Part shown: piece after piece, positions 1 to 9,779 of the stretch
How positions within the stretch are numbered: position 1 is the first letter of the stretch
Layout: every line of letters starts with the position of its first letter
Origin: Apostichopus japonicus
Taxonomy: Eukaryota; Echinodermata; Holothuroidea; Aspidochirotida; Stichopodidae
Reading direction: 5' to 3'
Assembly: GCF_037975245.1 (NCBI RefSeq)
Contig: NC_092577.1
Coordinates: forward strand, 19,776,898 to 19,840,897
DNA length: 64,000 nt
Notes under the pieces: model-generated
Databases searched by the model: none
What the model was told of the DNA's origin: nothing
Seen by the model: only the letters and a program-made list of their open reading frames with translations
Position numbers and translations under genes: made by a program

Positions 1-1650
1 CTACTCACTTTCTGGTGTTCTTCTTCTGACATTCGGGCGAGAATCCATACAGGATTTTTCGTGGGCAGATTTCACGTTGTCTTCCGATTCAACCTCCAGA
101 GTTGTGGTTTTGGGGGGTCCCACTCGTAAACCAGCATTATATATGGGTATCAGTTTAGATTGCGGATCTATGCTTCGTTTCTTGGTTTTGGCAACAACGG
201 GATCAGGTTGGTAAGGTTGTGGCCCTATGATTCTGGCTTGGACTGCAATTCCGTTTACCCTGTGTGATGATCCTTCTCCGCTTAGTGTCTCCTCCAGCCG
301 GTCGATGTTATCCCATGCTAGTGTTGTAAAAACTCCAGGATGTATATTTGACGGCAAAGCAACGTCCCCCCCCCCCAGTCGCTGATAGCTTTTTAAGGCA
401 CAATGCAGTGTCAATCTCTTCCACCTTTGAGTAGGATACGCTGTGTCCTAGACGATTCAGGGTGTTGATCAGTTCCACGTTTCCTGTTAACGACTTCACT
501 GCGTGAGGCAATAGAATATGCTTTGGCGGTTTACATTTTCTGGGATTAACTGCATATACCATGTCCTGACCCAATGATTTTGACAGTCTCTGAACTTTCG
601 GTGATGGGTTCTCACATTCTTTATCTCCTGACAGCATTGTTTGCAAAAACTTGAGAATGGATTCCGGAACCCCGATGAGATTTTGATCTACTTTAGGTGG
701 GCCATTGCTGACTGTCTCCACATTCGAGAATATCTTCTCTCAAATACAATGCGACTTTTGTAGAAGCATAGTCGTCGTTAGTGGATTTGTAAACTTTCAG
801 TTCCTTCTGTAGCTTGAAGTTTGACTTAACAAGCTCTATCATAGTCAGGTTGTCGGGATAAACTAGAAGTTTCCCTTGGTCATCTGCGACGATGTGCAGT
901 GCCTTACCGAACTCGCTTTCTAATCGACGGCGGATGTGTTTTTTGGTAGAAGTTTTCACTTCCGGTACACCAAACACGTCAAGTTTTCAGTTAGTCTCGA
1001 TGTAAAACTAGTCATTGTTATCACTTCAGGGTTAGCGAAAATTAAGTTTTTCTGAACTCAAATAGCGCATTATATGCCTGTTTCTCGGCGGCTTTGTACT
1101 GCGATTGTGTCGTTGTCGTCTACAAGATCACTAGTGCAAGGAGTGTTATCTGTAGCTCCTCTTACGTACTCCCTGTAACACGACCTGTGGTAATGGGCTT
1201 CGGCAGCTACGAGCTCCCTGCTCACAATGGCAAGCATTCTTTCGTCCACTTTAGCGATAGCGCTATTCCTGATCGTATGATCCGAACGCAGATCCCTACA
1301 TTGAGTTAAAGGCTCTCTTGTCCTTTTTCCTTTCAAATACTTGTTGGAACTGTGACAGAAAATACATTCAGCTTGATAAACGGTTGAGGTGCTGGAACTT
1401 TCAGCATTTGCGGTATCCTTTCAGTTCTTAGCAACAAGGGCGTCAAGAACTCCTTTCATTGTGAAAAGGCTTCGGCACTTCCTGTGGTAGAGGATTGATG
1501 GCACCTCTCCTTCCTTCAAACTTGTGGCCAATTTCAGTATCGGGTCGTGTTTTCTTATTTCTGCCGCTCTCAGTAGCGTATTCCAAGACTCCATGTCTTT
1601 AGGTGAAACTAGATTGCAATCCCCTCCTGCGTTTCAGCAATGGATAATAC
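1..1650 (-). pseudogene. Broken copy of an expanded marine-invertebrate protein family of unknown function
   Basis: Read on minus from 1650 down to 1, successive frames give one colinear protein. An N-terminal block has SWNTLLRAAEIR and then YHRKCRSLFTMK (about 1650-1430). Next is a Cys pair in AECIFC (about 1380), then REPLTQCRDLRSD and EAHYHRSCYREY (1336-1150), then KKHIRRRLESEFGKALH and LLVYPDNLTM (977-800), then GQDMVYAVNPRK and KPPKHILLPHAVKSL (about 600-480), and finally TTLAWDNIDRLEETLSGEG (about 340-270). From memory these blocks recur together in large hypothetical proteins of corals, amphioxus and echinoderms, but I know no assigned function. At least four frame changes (near 1420, 1000, 710 and in the C-run at 368-378) show decay. 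The paired Cys and His residues suggest metal binding. It could be a domesticated or transposon-borne gene. Confidence 0.6.
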
Positions 1651-2424
1651 ATTCACCACGTGCTCGCTATGGTGGGAGAGTGGAGTCCTCCGAATCGGAC
1701 ATTTTACAAACGTGTGGGAACTGCGATGACGCCTGTTGAAAAAGCAAATGAATATATACATGTTATACCAATGCCTAGTCACATCATATTCATACACCAA
1801 GTGAGTGTAAGTCTAATTTGCTCCTGAGCGTCTCAGTGCCAATGAATGACCACCATTTAAATGCGTAGTATGCATAAAAGTTCTTGTTCTTCTTGGCGAC
1901 AAAGCAGGGTGTTGCGGTAGTACGAAGGCGTTTCACAATATAGTCAAGCTTAATTTATAATACAGTCTCACGTGTTATCAGAAATTTATTCATAACACCA
2001 ATGGAAGTTAAAAATGTACCTTTAATTTAAAAAAATTGTAGCCTACTATATATTAAAGTTAACTTACCTCAGACTGCTGAAAATGGCGCAATCTGGCCGG
2101 TTGCGAATGTCTCAATCGTGAAAGGTTTGCGTCACCTGTACAAATGAAAGCAGGATACCTTTTAACAACATAATGATGTTAATTAAATGCTATAATTATA
2201 CTACGAGCCAGGGGCGTAAATACCAAAAATTCTGGGGGGGGGGGTGTAGGCCCCGACCGCACGATTGAGACCGACCGACATTTTCGAGACCGACTCCAAA
2301 ACCGGGAATTTCAATTTTAAACTGTTGTTTCCTTAAGATTTCTGTCAGAAACAACGAAATACCACAACATTTTGCGCGCTTCACACGCAAAGCCCGTCTT
2401 TTCGCGTTCAATCAGTCAAAAACC
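1651..2424. other. Non-coding stretch with a G-run repeat end
   Basis: No coding sequence is supported here. At 2209-2245 the text reads like the end of a common dispersed repeat: CAGGGGCGTA followed by a run of about ten G. A similar GGCGTA-plus-homopolymer motif appears at 24,137, and a related GACGTAGC motif at 40,846. I cannot place the other end of this copy. Confidence 0.3.
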
Positions 2425-3055
2425 CGATTTTTTTTTGGGTGCGCGTACACTCGATCTATCCTGGAGGCATCTTCTCCGTTAGGCCTCACCCACGTATACA
2501 CCGTACTACACGGGTGCATATGCCTCCAGACATCGGCTAAAAGGTGTGCCGAAGTGAATCTGATCTCAGCGTCAGGACTAGCAAACACAGAAAGCCCCGA
2601 GTCTGTCAAGACCCGAGTCTGGGACACAGTTAAAGTCTCCGACCATGACACATGGTGCACTACCAGGAACAAGGGAAGGCAGCGTGTTAAAAAAATTCTC
2701 GTCTAGCAGAAGGCCGATTGGGAGCATACACATTGCAAAGGGAGATGTTACCCTGTGGATACTTGAAAAGAATGCAAACCAATCGGCCCTCGTGATCCGT
2801 CTCCACCCTAGTGGCACAACCCGCCTGACGAGTTGACAGGAGGATGACAGTGCCACAAGATGAACACAAAGCATGCAGCCCACCACCCCACTCATAAGCC
2901 CATAGAGGGACATCTTCTTCCAAAATAGGTGTTTCTTGCAGGCAAACGCAGTCGACCACCATTGAAATACAATATTGGAAAATGCGACTGCGCTTGCGAT
3001 GATCCCTCATGCCATTGACGTTGAAAGTGGCAACTGAAAATGTATGGGCCAATGG
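2425..3055 (-). pseudogene. LINE ORF2 fragment, AP endonuclease domain
   Basis: This is the N-terminal apurinic-like endonuclease of a LINE ORF2, which nicks target DNA to prime reverse transcription. Motifs in order on minus are VATFNVNGMRD (N-terminal catalytic Asn), CLQET (Glu), NVYAPN, VGDFN (Asp/Asn) and SRIDRVYAH. The frame changes at about 2710 and again at about 2665, so it is not translatable as one protein. It breaks off after RVYAHPKK at about 2425, so the reverse transcriptase is missing. The upstream neighbour on the same strand is ORF1 of the same element. The motif set fits the L1/Tx1 group. Confidence 0.8.
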
Positions 3056-4010
3056 GGCAAAACTACGCCGACGACGATTCTGTAAGCATCAAGCGCGCTC
3101 TAGACGACATATCGATGTCGGAGTCGTCACTTGAGGCCGACCTTTTCAGAGAGGGTTCCCCCATCTCGTCGTACCAGCTCGTCCCAGTGGCACGTTTCGG
3201 CTCGACGATCACCGAGCCTCCGGAGTCGCTGTCAGACACAGCCTCCGGAGACCCGACGACCTCGTCGTCGTCACAGAGTCTCCGGATCTGGCGATACCGG
3301 CGGCGGACTGGGGATGGAACTGGACGGGTTGATGGGGGAAGCTGTTGGAGACCCCGTGTCCGCTTCGCTGTGTGGTGGAGACGGTGCGGGCACGGGGTTG
3401 ATGGGGAAGCTGGTGGAGACTTTCTCGGTGCGGGCACGGGGTTGGGGTCTGCAACTACGGGGGAGGGTGAACCAGGTGCGGAAGGTATGCCCAAGACAGG
3501 CAGCGCCCACACTTTTTATTTGGGCAGCCCTTCGCTTCGTGCCCGGTCTCCCCACACCTGAAGCAGGTACGGGGCTGACCGTGATAACGCACTTTATGCC
3601 CGGCAATAAAAAGGAAGGAGGGAACGTCCTTGGGGTCGATCCGAACCTGTCGGAGCCCGTTCAACACCCCAGGGGCCTGTGCGTAGGAGCACATTGTAAT
3701 GGCCTTGACAGCCCCAAACCGACCTAAAACAGTTGCGACAAGTTCCTGACGCACGTCTACTCCTACGTGGATGACAGTTACCCCATACGGAACGTTCGTT
3801 TGGGGTAACTGTCAAACCTTCAACCCCACTCAGCAACGTGACACCCTTCTGCCGGGTCACGTCACTGGTAAAACGTAGATCATACGTATTACGGGCACAA
3901 CAACGTATTACGTGCACAGGCACAACAACACCCTTACCCTTTAAAATACTAAAAACTTGCACCGGTGGAACCGCTGGTTCACCGGTGAAGGTGAACTTAT
4001 AAATTTTGGA
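3056..4010 (-). pseudogene. LINE ORF1 (gag-like, zinc knuckle), subfamily A2
   Basis: This is a remnant of the RNA-binding ORF1 protein of a Tx1/L1-like LINE. On minus, the N-terminal block (QVFSILKGKGVVVPV, about 3960) is followed by VTLLSGVEGLTVTPNERSVW, a fold resembling an RNA-recognition motif (ATVLGRFGAVKAI), and one clear CCHC zinc knuckle, CFRCGETGHEAKGC (about 3570-3530). A proline- and serine-rich C-terminal part runs to 3063. Several frame changes break it. It is similar in order to the better preserved ORF1 at 21.5-22.7 kb but clearly diverged, so I treat it as a separate subfamily. The same subfamily recurs at 20.7-21.3 kb. Confidence 0.7.
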
Positions 4011-4229
4011 ATCACGGCGCGATGCTATGACACCGAAGTGGCTAGGCCACAGAGGAGTAACAAAAACAAACTAAGGACAGGTTTAAACTTAAAACGATAT
4101 ACGATAACTATATATAATATACGCACACACCCGCCTGGCGGGAAGTATAGCACAGTACAGTAAAGTGAAAAATTGGCTGTTATCAGATGTAGAGCGAGAG
4201 CGAAAAACACGTCTGCACTCCACGAAAAC

Positions 4230-4684
4230 CAACTACCAACTGTTGTTGTTGTTTGCCGCTGTCATCAGGAGACACATCTGGAACAGCAGACGCCGCCTAG
4301 TTTTCGATGGGGACGTTTCGAGGGCAGAGGATGTTGTCCCCCTTGTGCAAAGTGACATTAGGTTGCGCATGGAGGCGGACCATGCACGGCTTCCCGACAC
4401 TGCCTTTCGTAGACGCTGGCGCAAGCCTGTCGTCTACTATCGGGACGGCGTTCCCGGATGAAATTTGGAGTGAGTTAGTTGGTAGGTCTGGGGGTTGTGT
4501 GGTCGTTACATAATATAGGTTGGTTTTTATTTTTGTGGTTTGGGGTTGGCTTTTTGGGGCCGGTTTGTAGTGTTGTCTTTGTTTTGCTTCTGTTGGCCTT
4601 TAGGTCCGTGTCCTTTTCGCGTCACATTAAACGCTGCGTTAGTGAGAGATTTGTTTGTGGGTGTCCGAAGCACGTAAAAAGCAC
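4230..4684 (+). pseudogene. LINE ORF2 C-terminus and 3' untranslated region
   Basis: The frame from about 4234 to 4461 encodes the end of a LINE ORF2, containing FDGDVSRAEDVVPLVQSDIR and RRWRKPVVYYRDGVPG. The same block, with few changes, is at the end of the open frame at 25,863-26,747 on minus. The following 220 bases match the 3' regions at 22.8-23.1 kb and 25.6-25.86 kb (minus) and end in CACGTAAAAAGCAC. There is no poly-A tail. It is a 3' segment only; the reverse transcriptase is absent. Confidence 0.7.
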
Positions 4685-6849
4685 ACTCTGCTCGACCTCA
4701 GGCGTGGAGAATATATGTTCTCAATAACAAGCACACAAAATTGTCCTCAGTGACAATATTAGATTAACACAATTTAACACCTCATTGGCTTTTAATTGAA
4801 AATGTTAACTCCCGTCCTCAATAACGGAGAAAATACGTCTCTCGCCGACGTGATATGGTTACCAGATGGAATGCAACTAACTTTCCTGTACCCTACCCTA
4901 ACATCAACTTTGCATAAAACACGAATCTAGCCCAGGTATTCCGATACATCTAGGTGAAACATACCAACAATAAGGAGACGAGAAACTCGGAATTTAGTAA
5001 CTCTTAATATGCGACACAGGTGCTCCAATGCACACAGTGAAGCATATCAACACCAGGAATTTTGCATCCACTTACGTGACAATACCCTTATTTCTCTTCA
5101 TAGTACTGATGAGGCCTGCACTGGCCCCGTATATTTTGAGGAGAGCAAAACGGTCTCCTGAAACCCCCAAGGAGAGGACAAAGACGTTGGTGATTTCGTC
5201 CAGGAGAGCGATTTGAATGCATTCTTCTGAATTTTTTTAGAAATGAAGGCCTGGATATTTAGTAACGATGGAAATCGTGGACACCTCTATTATTTGGTGT
5301 GTGGTTTCATACCATTGAGTGCAAGACCCCTATTGCTTTTGATGGAGGTGTGTATAGCCACGTACAGTAGACTCACCTGTGTTATCATGCCATAGTGTTA
5401 TTGTAACAGCTAGTTCTGGTTATACTAACAAGCAGAAGTCATTGAAACCTCAATGCATTTTGCATTCTGATTTTGTAAACCTTTCACGATCGTTATCTTC
5501 CTCTTTATCAGAATTACACAATATAAGTACAGGCCTAGAAAGCACTTGCTTCAGTGGGAAAACGTGGGATCGAATTTTGACTTAAATAGAAGTACATTAA
5601 TTCACCGATATCATCAGCGCCCTAAACTTATTATTACTGGAAAAATATCAAATTTTGTTGTGATTTATGAGCCATAAAACCCTGCAGATGTTGACAGTTT
5701 GTATTGTATTGAACAATCATGATTGGGGTATTCTTGAAGACGTCCCAACAGCTTCAGTTGCTGCTTTGAGAGGTGACAATTTCTTTGTCTAGTACTGGCT
5801 TGCATATGAGCATGTAGGCCTCCTTCACGAAATAGTGATGTGTTGTATGGAAAGCAAGTCATCGCCACAGTTCAATCAGCTTTAGGAAAGTGTCCTAAAA
5901 CAACAAGTATATGTGATGTTTGATGATACTGGTTGTCCGTTACCGGTGTTATTTAGGCGAACAAAGTAGCACCTGTATATACTGCATTCAGGTATTAACA
6001 GGTGCTATTATATCACTTACAGCCACTAATAGCGCCAGTGCACCTGTAAAGTTAGTAAAATACCCGAGTCTGAGTTGCCTCTAACACATATTTCATAGCA
6101 CATCTCTCACTTCATGCCATTCCAGTCATCAAGCCCTGTAAGGGAACCAAAAGTGTATTTATTTGTTTTAGTTGAAAATTAAGGACTACCTTGCTCATAC
6201 TTTAGCCATGTGACCTACTTTTCAAAATTTGATATTAAATTTGGTATACAACCTTTGAAAGTGACTTATATCGAGTCCTGACATTACCACTGCATGAAAC
6301 AGTGAAAAACCTTTTTCTTGAGAATCTTCATGCCTAGTGTATGTTAATCCGAAGGTGAACCCTTCTTTCAAGGAAAATCAAACTTAAAGGACCTATATCA
6401 TGATGCCGAAAAACACATTTGCATAACGTACATGACCATGACCATTGCATTTCACGCCCAGTAGGTCTTACTAGTACTACATTAGCCAGTTTCATATAAA
6501 ATTTATGGGCTAGGCCTTCATATCATATATTTTGTTTTGCCTATTACAGTGGATCAGCATAATATTAATGCTGTATGCCTGGTACAATGGTGGGACGGGA
6601 AAACATTTTCGTTCAGTGGGCCTAGTCAAACTTTATTACTCAGGCCTAGCCAATAGTTTTTTCTTTTCATGAAAATAGGGGACATAGCATAGGCTACACG
6701 CTACATGATTACATAAACTGTGTTGGTTAAGATTTGTAGGCATAGTGTATTCACGCCGATTTGAAAGAAGTAGACAGGCTAAAAGTTTATGCATAAAAAA
6801 AAGCCAAACGAACTCAAAAGGCCCTCATTTAGGAAGTCTATTCACTAAC
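4685..6849. other. No gene or repeat recognised
   Basis: About 2.1 kb of AT-rich, apparently unique sequence. Short open frames (for example 5028-5216 and 5379-5585) have no recognisable motifs or splice context. A small imperfect inverted repeat with AGCACCTGT / ACAGGTGCT lies at 5968-6007. Distal exons of the minus-strand candidate gene starting at 7101 could lie here, but none is evident. Confidence 0.3.
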
Positions 6850-6984
6850 CTGGTGGATGCGAACAGTCCGCTTTTGTGAACCGTTTCCAGCCGTTTAAAC
6901 TTGAATACAGTGATGCCTACCGCATTAATTGTTTTTATATCCAACTTCCTTGAATTGCCAGATATTTCCTGTGCCGATGACATC
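6850..6984 (-). CDS. Candidate second exon of the minus-strand gene
   Basis: The exon is bounded by an acceptor (TGTTTAG|G) at 6984 and a donor (CAG|GTTAGTG) at 6850. It is 135 bases and stays open in the frame set by the first exon, including MSSAQEISGNSRKLD and AVGITVFKFKRLE. It ends in the same codon phase in which it starts. I do not recognise the protein and cannot find a third exon. It may be coincidence, but both splice sites and the frame agree. Confidence 0.3.
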
Positions 6985-7054
6985 CTAAACATATATATAG
7001 ACCAAACATACCTGTAATTTCGAACACGAAACAACATACGGGTATTGAAGTTAC

Positions 7055-7101
7055 CGCCAAATTTGAGGCGTCCTATCCCTCCAAGCAAGCTTGGCGGCCA
7101 T
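7055..7101 (-). CDS. Candidate first coding exon of an unidentified gene
   Basis: An ATG at 7101 (minus) lies inside AAAATGGCCGCC, which fits both the translation-start context and the YY1 motif often found over start codons of housekeeping genes. The frame reads MAAKLAWRDRTPQIW and reaches a good donor, GCG|GTAACT, at 7055. A candidate second exon (6850-6984) follows a 70-base intron in the same frame. I do not recognise the peptide. The main doubt is that the exon is only 47 bases and the intron very short. A plus-strand candidate first exon starts 196 bases away in the opposite direction, suggesting a shared promoter. Confidence 0.35.
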
Positions 7102-7296
7102 TTTAAAAGATGTTTGGTTGTACTGCATCGTTAGTTTGTTTTCGAATTTCTTCGCGAGTATTTTCTGCAATAACAGAACAATTAACGTAGCAGTTTCTTT
7201 GAATCTGACGTAACATTAGCGAGAATTGGAATAAAAGCAGGTCATTCGAAATAAGACAAGTCAGCCGATCCAGGCAGGTTATCGAATATTTGCGAA
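7102..7296. promoter_or_regulatory. Candidate bidirectional promoter between divergent first exons
   Basis: The 195 bases separate two candidate start codons pointing outward. A YY1-like AAAATGGCCGCC overlaps the minus start, and a CRE-like TGACGTAA lies at 7207-7214. CpG dinucleotides look more frequent than in the surrounding AT-rich sequence. No TATA box stands out in either direction at the expected place. This is inference from motif layout only. Confidence 0.3.
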
Positions 7297-7364
7297 ATGG
7301 CGAACACGACAGGGTTCAAAGACCATAGTGGAGGAGCTCGATGCTTTTGCATTGTACATGGCCT
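7297..7364 (+). CDS. Candidate first coding exon of an unidentified gene
   Basis: The ATG at 7297 has a strong context (GAAATGG). The frame reads MANTTGFKDHSGGARCFCIV and continues to a consensus donor, CCT|GTAAGT, at 7364. A possible acceptor, CATTTTTAG, at 8390-8398 opens a second exon (8399-8495) that is in phase. I do not recognise the product. The combined peptide would be only about 55 residues, so either the protein is small or more exons exist downstream. Confidence 0.35.
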
Positions 7365-7369
7365 GTAAG

Positions 7370-8395
7370 TTGAACTAGGCCAACTTTGAATTCATTTATT
7401 ATTATCTTGAGCTGTAGTTCTTATCAAACCGGCGCGGGGAATATACGACACAGCTTTTGCAGTGCCCTGTGTGACATCATACAACTAAACCTAGGCCTAA
7501 TACTAGTAATAATACTACTTACTAGTACAAGCCTAGTAGTAAGAAGGCTAGGCCTGGGCGTTTCATTTCCAATCAGTCACTTAGGCTAAATAGCCTAGTC
7601 TTGAATGCCGGTCACTGTCACAAAAATTAAATTAATAATACATTAAATACAAGTTTACACTTTTGGAGCGGAATTGGATGTTCAGGTATGGCTAGAACGT
7701 TCACTGCTGTCGCCGAGTTAAAAATGTGAGGTTGACAACTGATAGTGATACTAGCCTAGGCTATGTTAAGCAGGCAAGGCTTACCTATATAAGTGAAACA
7801 TAGGCCAAAGCCAAAGCCTGCAGGCCCAAAAAAAAGAATTGGAGGCAGAAGAGGTGTTATAAAGTTTTACGCGTAACCTACATGGCTGTAAGCTACGTGT
7901 CACTGGCGGTAATGGGAACTGCAATATAACTCAATTCACTTTATTTATAACTTTGGCATGAATGCGTAAGAAAACACAGGGGTTGCGGGGTTGCATAAGA
8001 CCCCTGCGTGAGATCCCTGCCAATCGCATGCGACTTCACAGGTCTCTTTTGTGTAATAATCGTGGGATAAATTAGGACTTGTTATTTTTGCGACTAAAAT
8101 ATCTATCGTAATTGTGGTTCTGTTTCCTGGGATTTTATCCCAAAAAAATTATGTTGGTGGTTGGGAGTTTGTCTCTGCAGGTCGGTGGGCATACTTGTTT
8201 TGTTGGCCTTTATGCAAGAAATGTTTGTTGTAAACTTTTATTGTTTTGCTTTGTTTTATTATATGTCAGAACCCTAAATCACTCACTGCAAAACCAGCTG
8301 GGGGAGTGGTGGAGGGGAAGGTACGTCTGCAAACTGTTGTGTTTTGGTACCCACGCTTGTGAAATAAATTACTTCATAATAACCCATTTCATTTT
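7370..8395. other. Putative intron, nothing else recognised
   Basis: The stretch is AT-rich with short TAGGCCTA-type motifs, densest at 7485-7590 where CTAGTA and AGGCCTAG words repeat locally. If the two plus-strand exons are real this is their intron. No mobile element is recognised. Confidence 0.25.
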
Positions 8396-8398
8396 TAG

Positions 8399-8495
8399 AT
8401 TCTCACAAGTCGAGAAGTATATAAGAAAGGTAGAAAAAGCTGTCATGGAATATACCGACAGTTGTGCCCCACTTGACGGGTTGTCTCTTTCGTAA
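8399..8495 (+). CDS. Candidate second exon, in phase with 7297-7364
   Basis: After the acceptor at 8397-8398 the joined frame reads FSQVEKYIRKVEKAVMEY and continues to a stop at 8493-8495. The amphipathic VEKYIRKVEKAV stretch could form a short helix. The frame match with the first exon has a one-in-three chance of being accidental. Product unknown. Confidence 0.25.
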
Positions 8496-9189
8496 AAGTA
8501 AGCATAGACCTCAGGTGGCACCACAATTGTTAAAATGTCAGTCCTTTTTGGAAGGATTAGCATGCGAATGTACTTTGAAGTCTGAAATAGTTTTCCATGG
8601 CAGTGGCATAGTGTCACATGGCCAAGACAACCAAAATAGGTATAGGATGTGAATTTGAGAATATATGCATCACTACATGTACCACTGGTGAAAGTGTACT
8701 CCTTTGCTGTTTAATGCAGAGATATTTGTGATTCAGTTTAGAATTCGAAATGGCATAGCTATTCAAATGTTGTTTTTGTTTTGCAGTGCATTTGCAGGTA
8801 CATTTATGAGCCTAGTTAACCTATATCTTTGGTACATGTCATGTACAGTTCAAAAGGCTTTAATCTGTCTCTAAAACTTTAACGTTACCGGCCGGACAAA
8901 AGTACCAAATTTGGCACGGAGTTTCTTTTCGACCTATCTATCAATTTTATCCGTGGAACGTACTTAATCGGCTCCGATTTTTCAAGATGGCGGCCAAAAT
9001 CCAAGATGGCCGCCAGAAAAAAGGAAATGTCATATATCTGGCTGTAAAAATCAGAAATTAACAAATGAGGGGTCAATTCAGGTGTTTCCGGGTCACTGAA
9101 ACAGATGATGGTCATGACACGTTGCTTGGGTCACCCATTTCCAAGATGGCGGCCAATATAACAGAAAATGCACTTGTTGTCACTGTTAA

Positions 9190-9656
9190 AGGTCAGTGGA
9201 AGTGTAGACTTGACTTTGAAGATTCTGATTCCTTCTGATTAGTATTGAAAATCCAACCACCAGACTGACTTTTAGTCGATGCAGTGTGAAAATTACACAG
9301 ATTTACTATTACGTAATGTTTTTGTGACGTCGATCAGGGGGGATAAAGGATAATGCAAAATTTACATTTTCAAAACTCTGCCACTTAAGAACGGCGAATC
9401 TGACTTGAATGAAAAGTTACAGAATTTTGAAGAATATATAAATGCAAGCATTCATTGACTTTGAAGAAAGCATCCACTTCAACTTTTCACCTATGGAGGA
9501 AGAAAAATCTGCAATTACTGTGTAAACTCAATAGCGACATTCACTTCGTTCCCCTCTTGACGTCAATGGACCCGGATATTTAATTTAGGTAACACAAAAA
9601 CGAAAAAGTGACTTAAAGTGACCTTCAAAAATGTAAGTTTACACTTCCACTGACCT
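9190..9656. mobile_element. Small nested MITE between TTAA sites
   Basis: The sequence AGGTCAGTGGAAGTGTA at 9190 is mirrored by TACACTTCCACTGACCT ending at 9656. Both are bordered by TTAA (9186-9189 and 9657-9660). The inside, 467 bases, has no coding sequence. It sits in the left half of the larger TTAA element, so it probably inserted later. The inverted ends differ from the larger element, so it is a different family. Confidence 0.6.
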
Positions 9657-9779
9657 TTAAGTACATACTGGAAGTATTCGGGAATTCTGTCTACAATGTT
9701 TCAATACGATGTTTCTTTACCAGACAGTTCACAGTCGATGTACACTATTTGGATGAACATGTGCATCAACAAAGAGATG

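Larger units (their letters stand above)
2425..4684. mobile_element. LINE (Tx1/L1-like) with inverted 5' part joined to a 3' part
   Basis: From 2425 to about 4225 the sequence is antisense LINE: the endonuclease start of ORF2, then ORF1, then the 5' untranslated region ending in the 5'-terminal signature (CACGTCTGCACTCCACG, 4206-4222) seen at three other LINE 5' ends here. Directly after it, about 4230-4684 is sense: the ORF2 C-terminus, the 3' untranslated region and the shared 3' terminus CACGTAAAAAGCAC (4671-4684). Keeping the 5' part inverted and missing the middle is what twin priming during target-primed reverse transcription produces. Two separate insertions are the alternative, since the 5' part is subfamily A2 and the 3' part looks A1-like. 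Confidence 0.55.

Noticed and set aside
3040-3727. Plus-strand frames of 173 and 198 codons
   Set aside because: They are antisense to the LINE ORF1 C-terminal region and have no domains.
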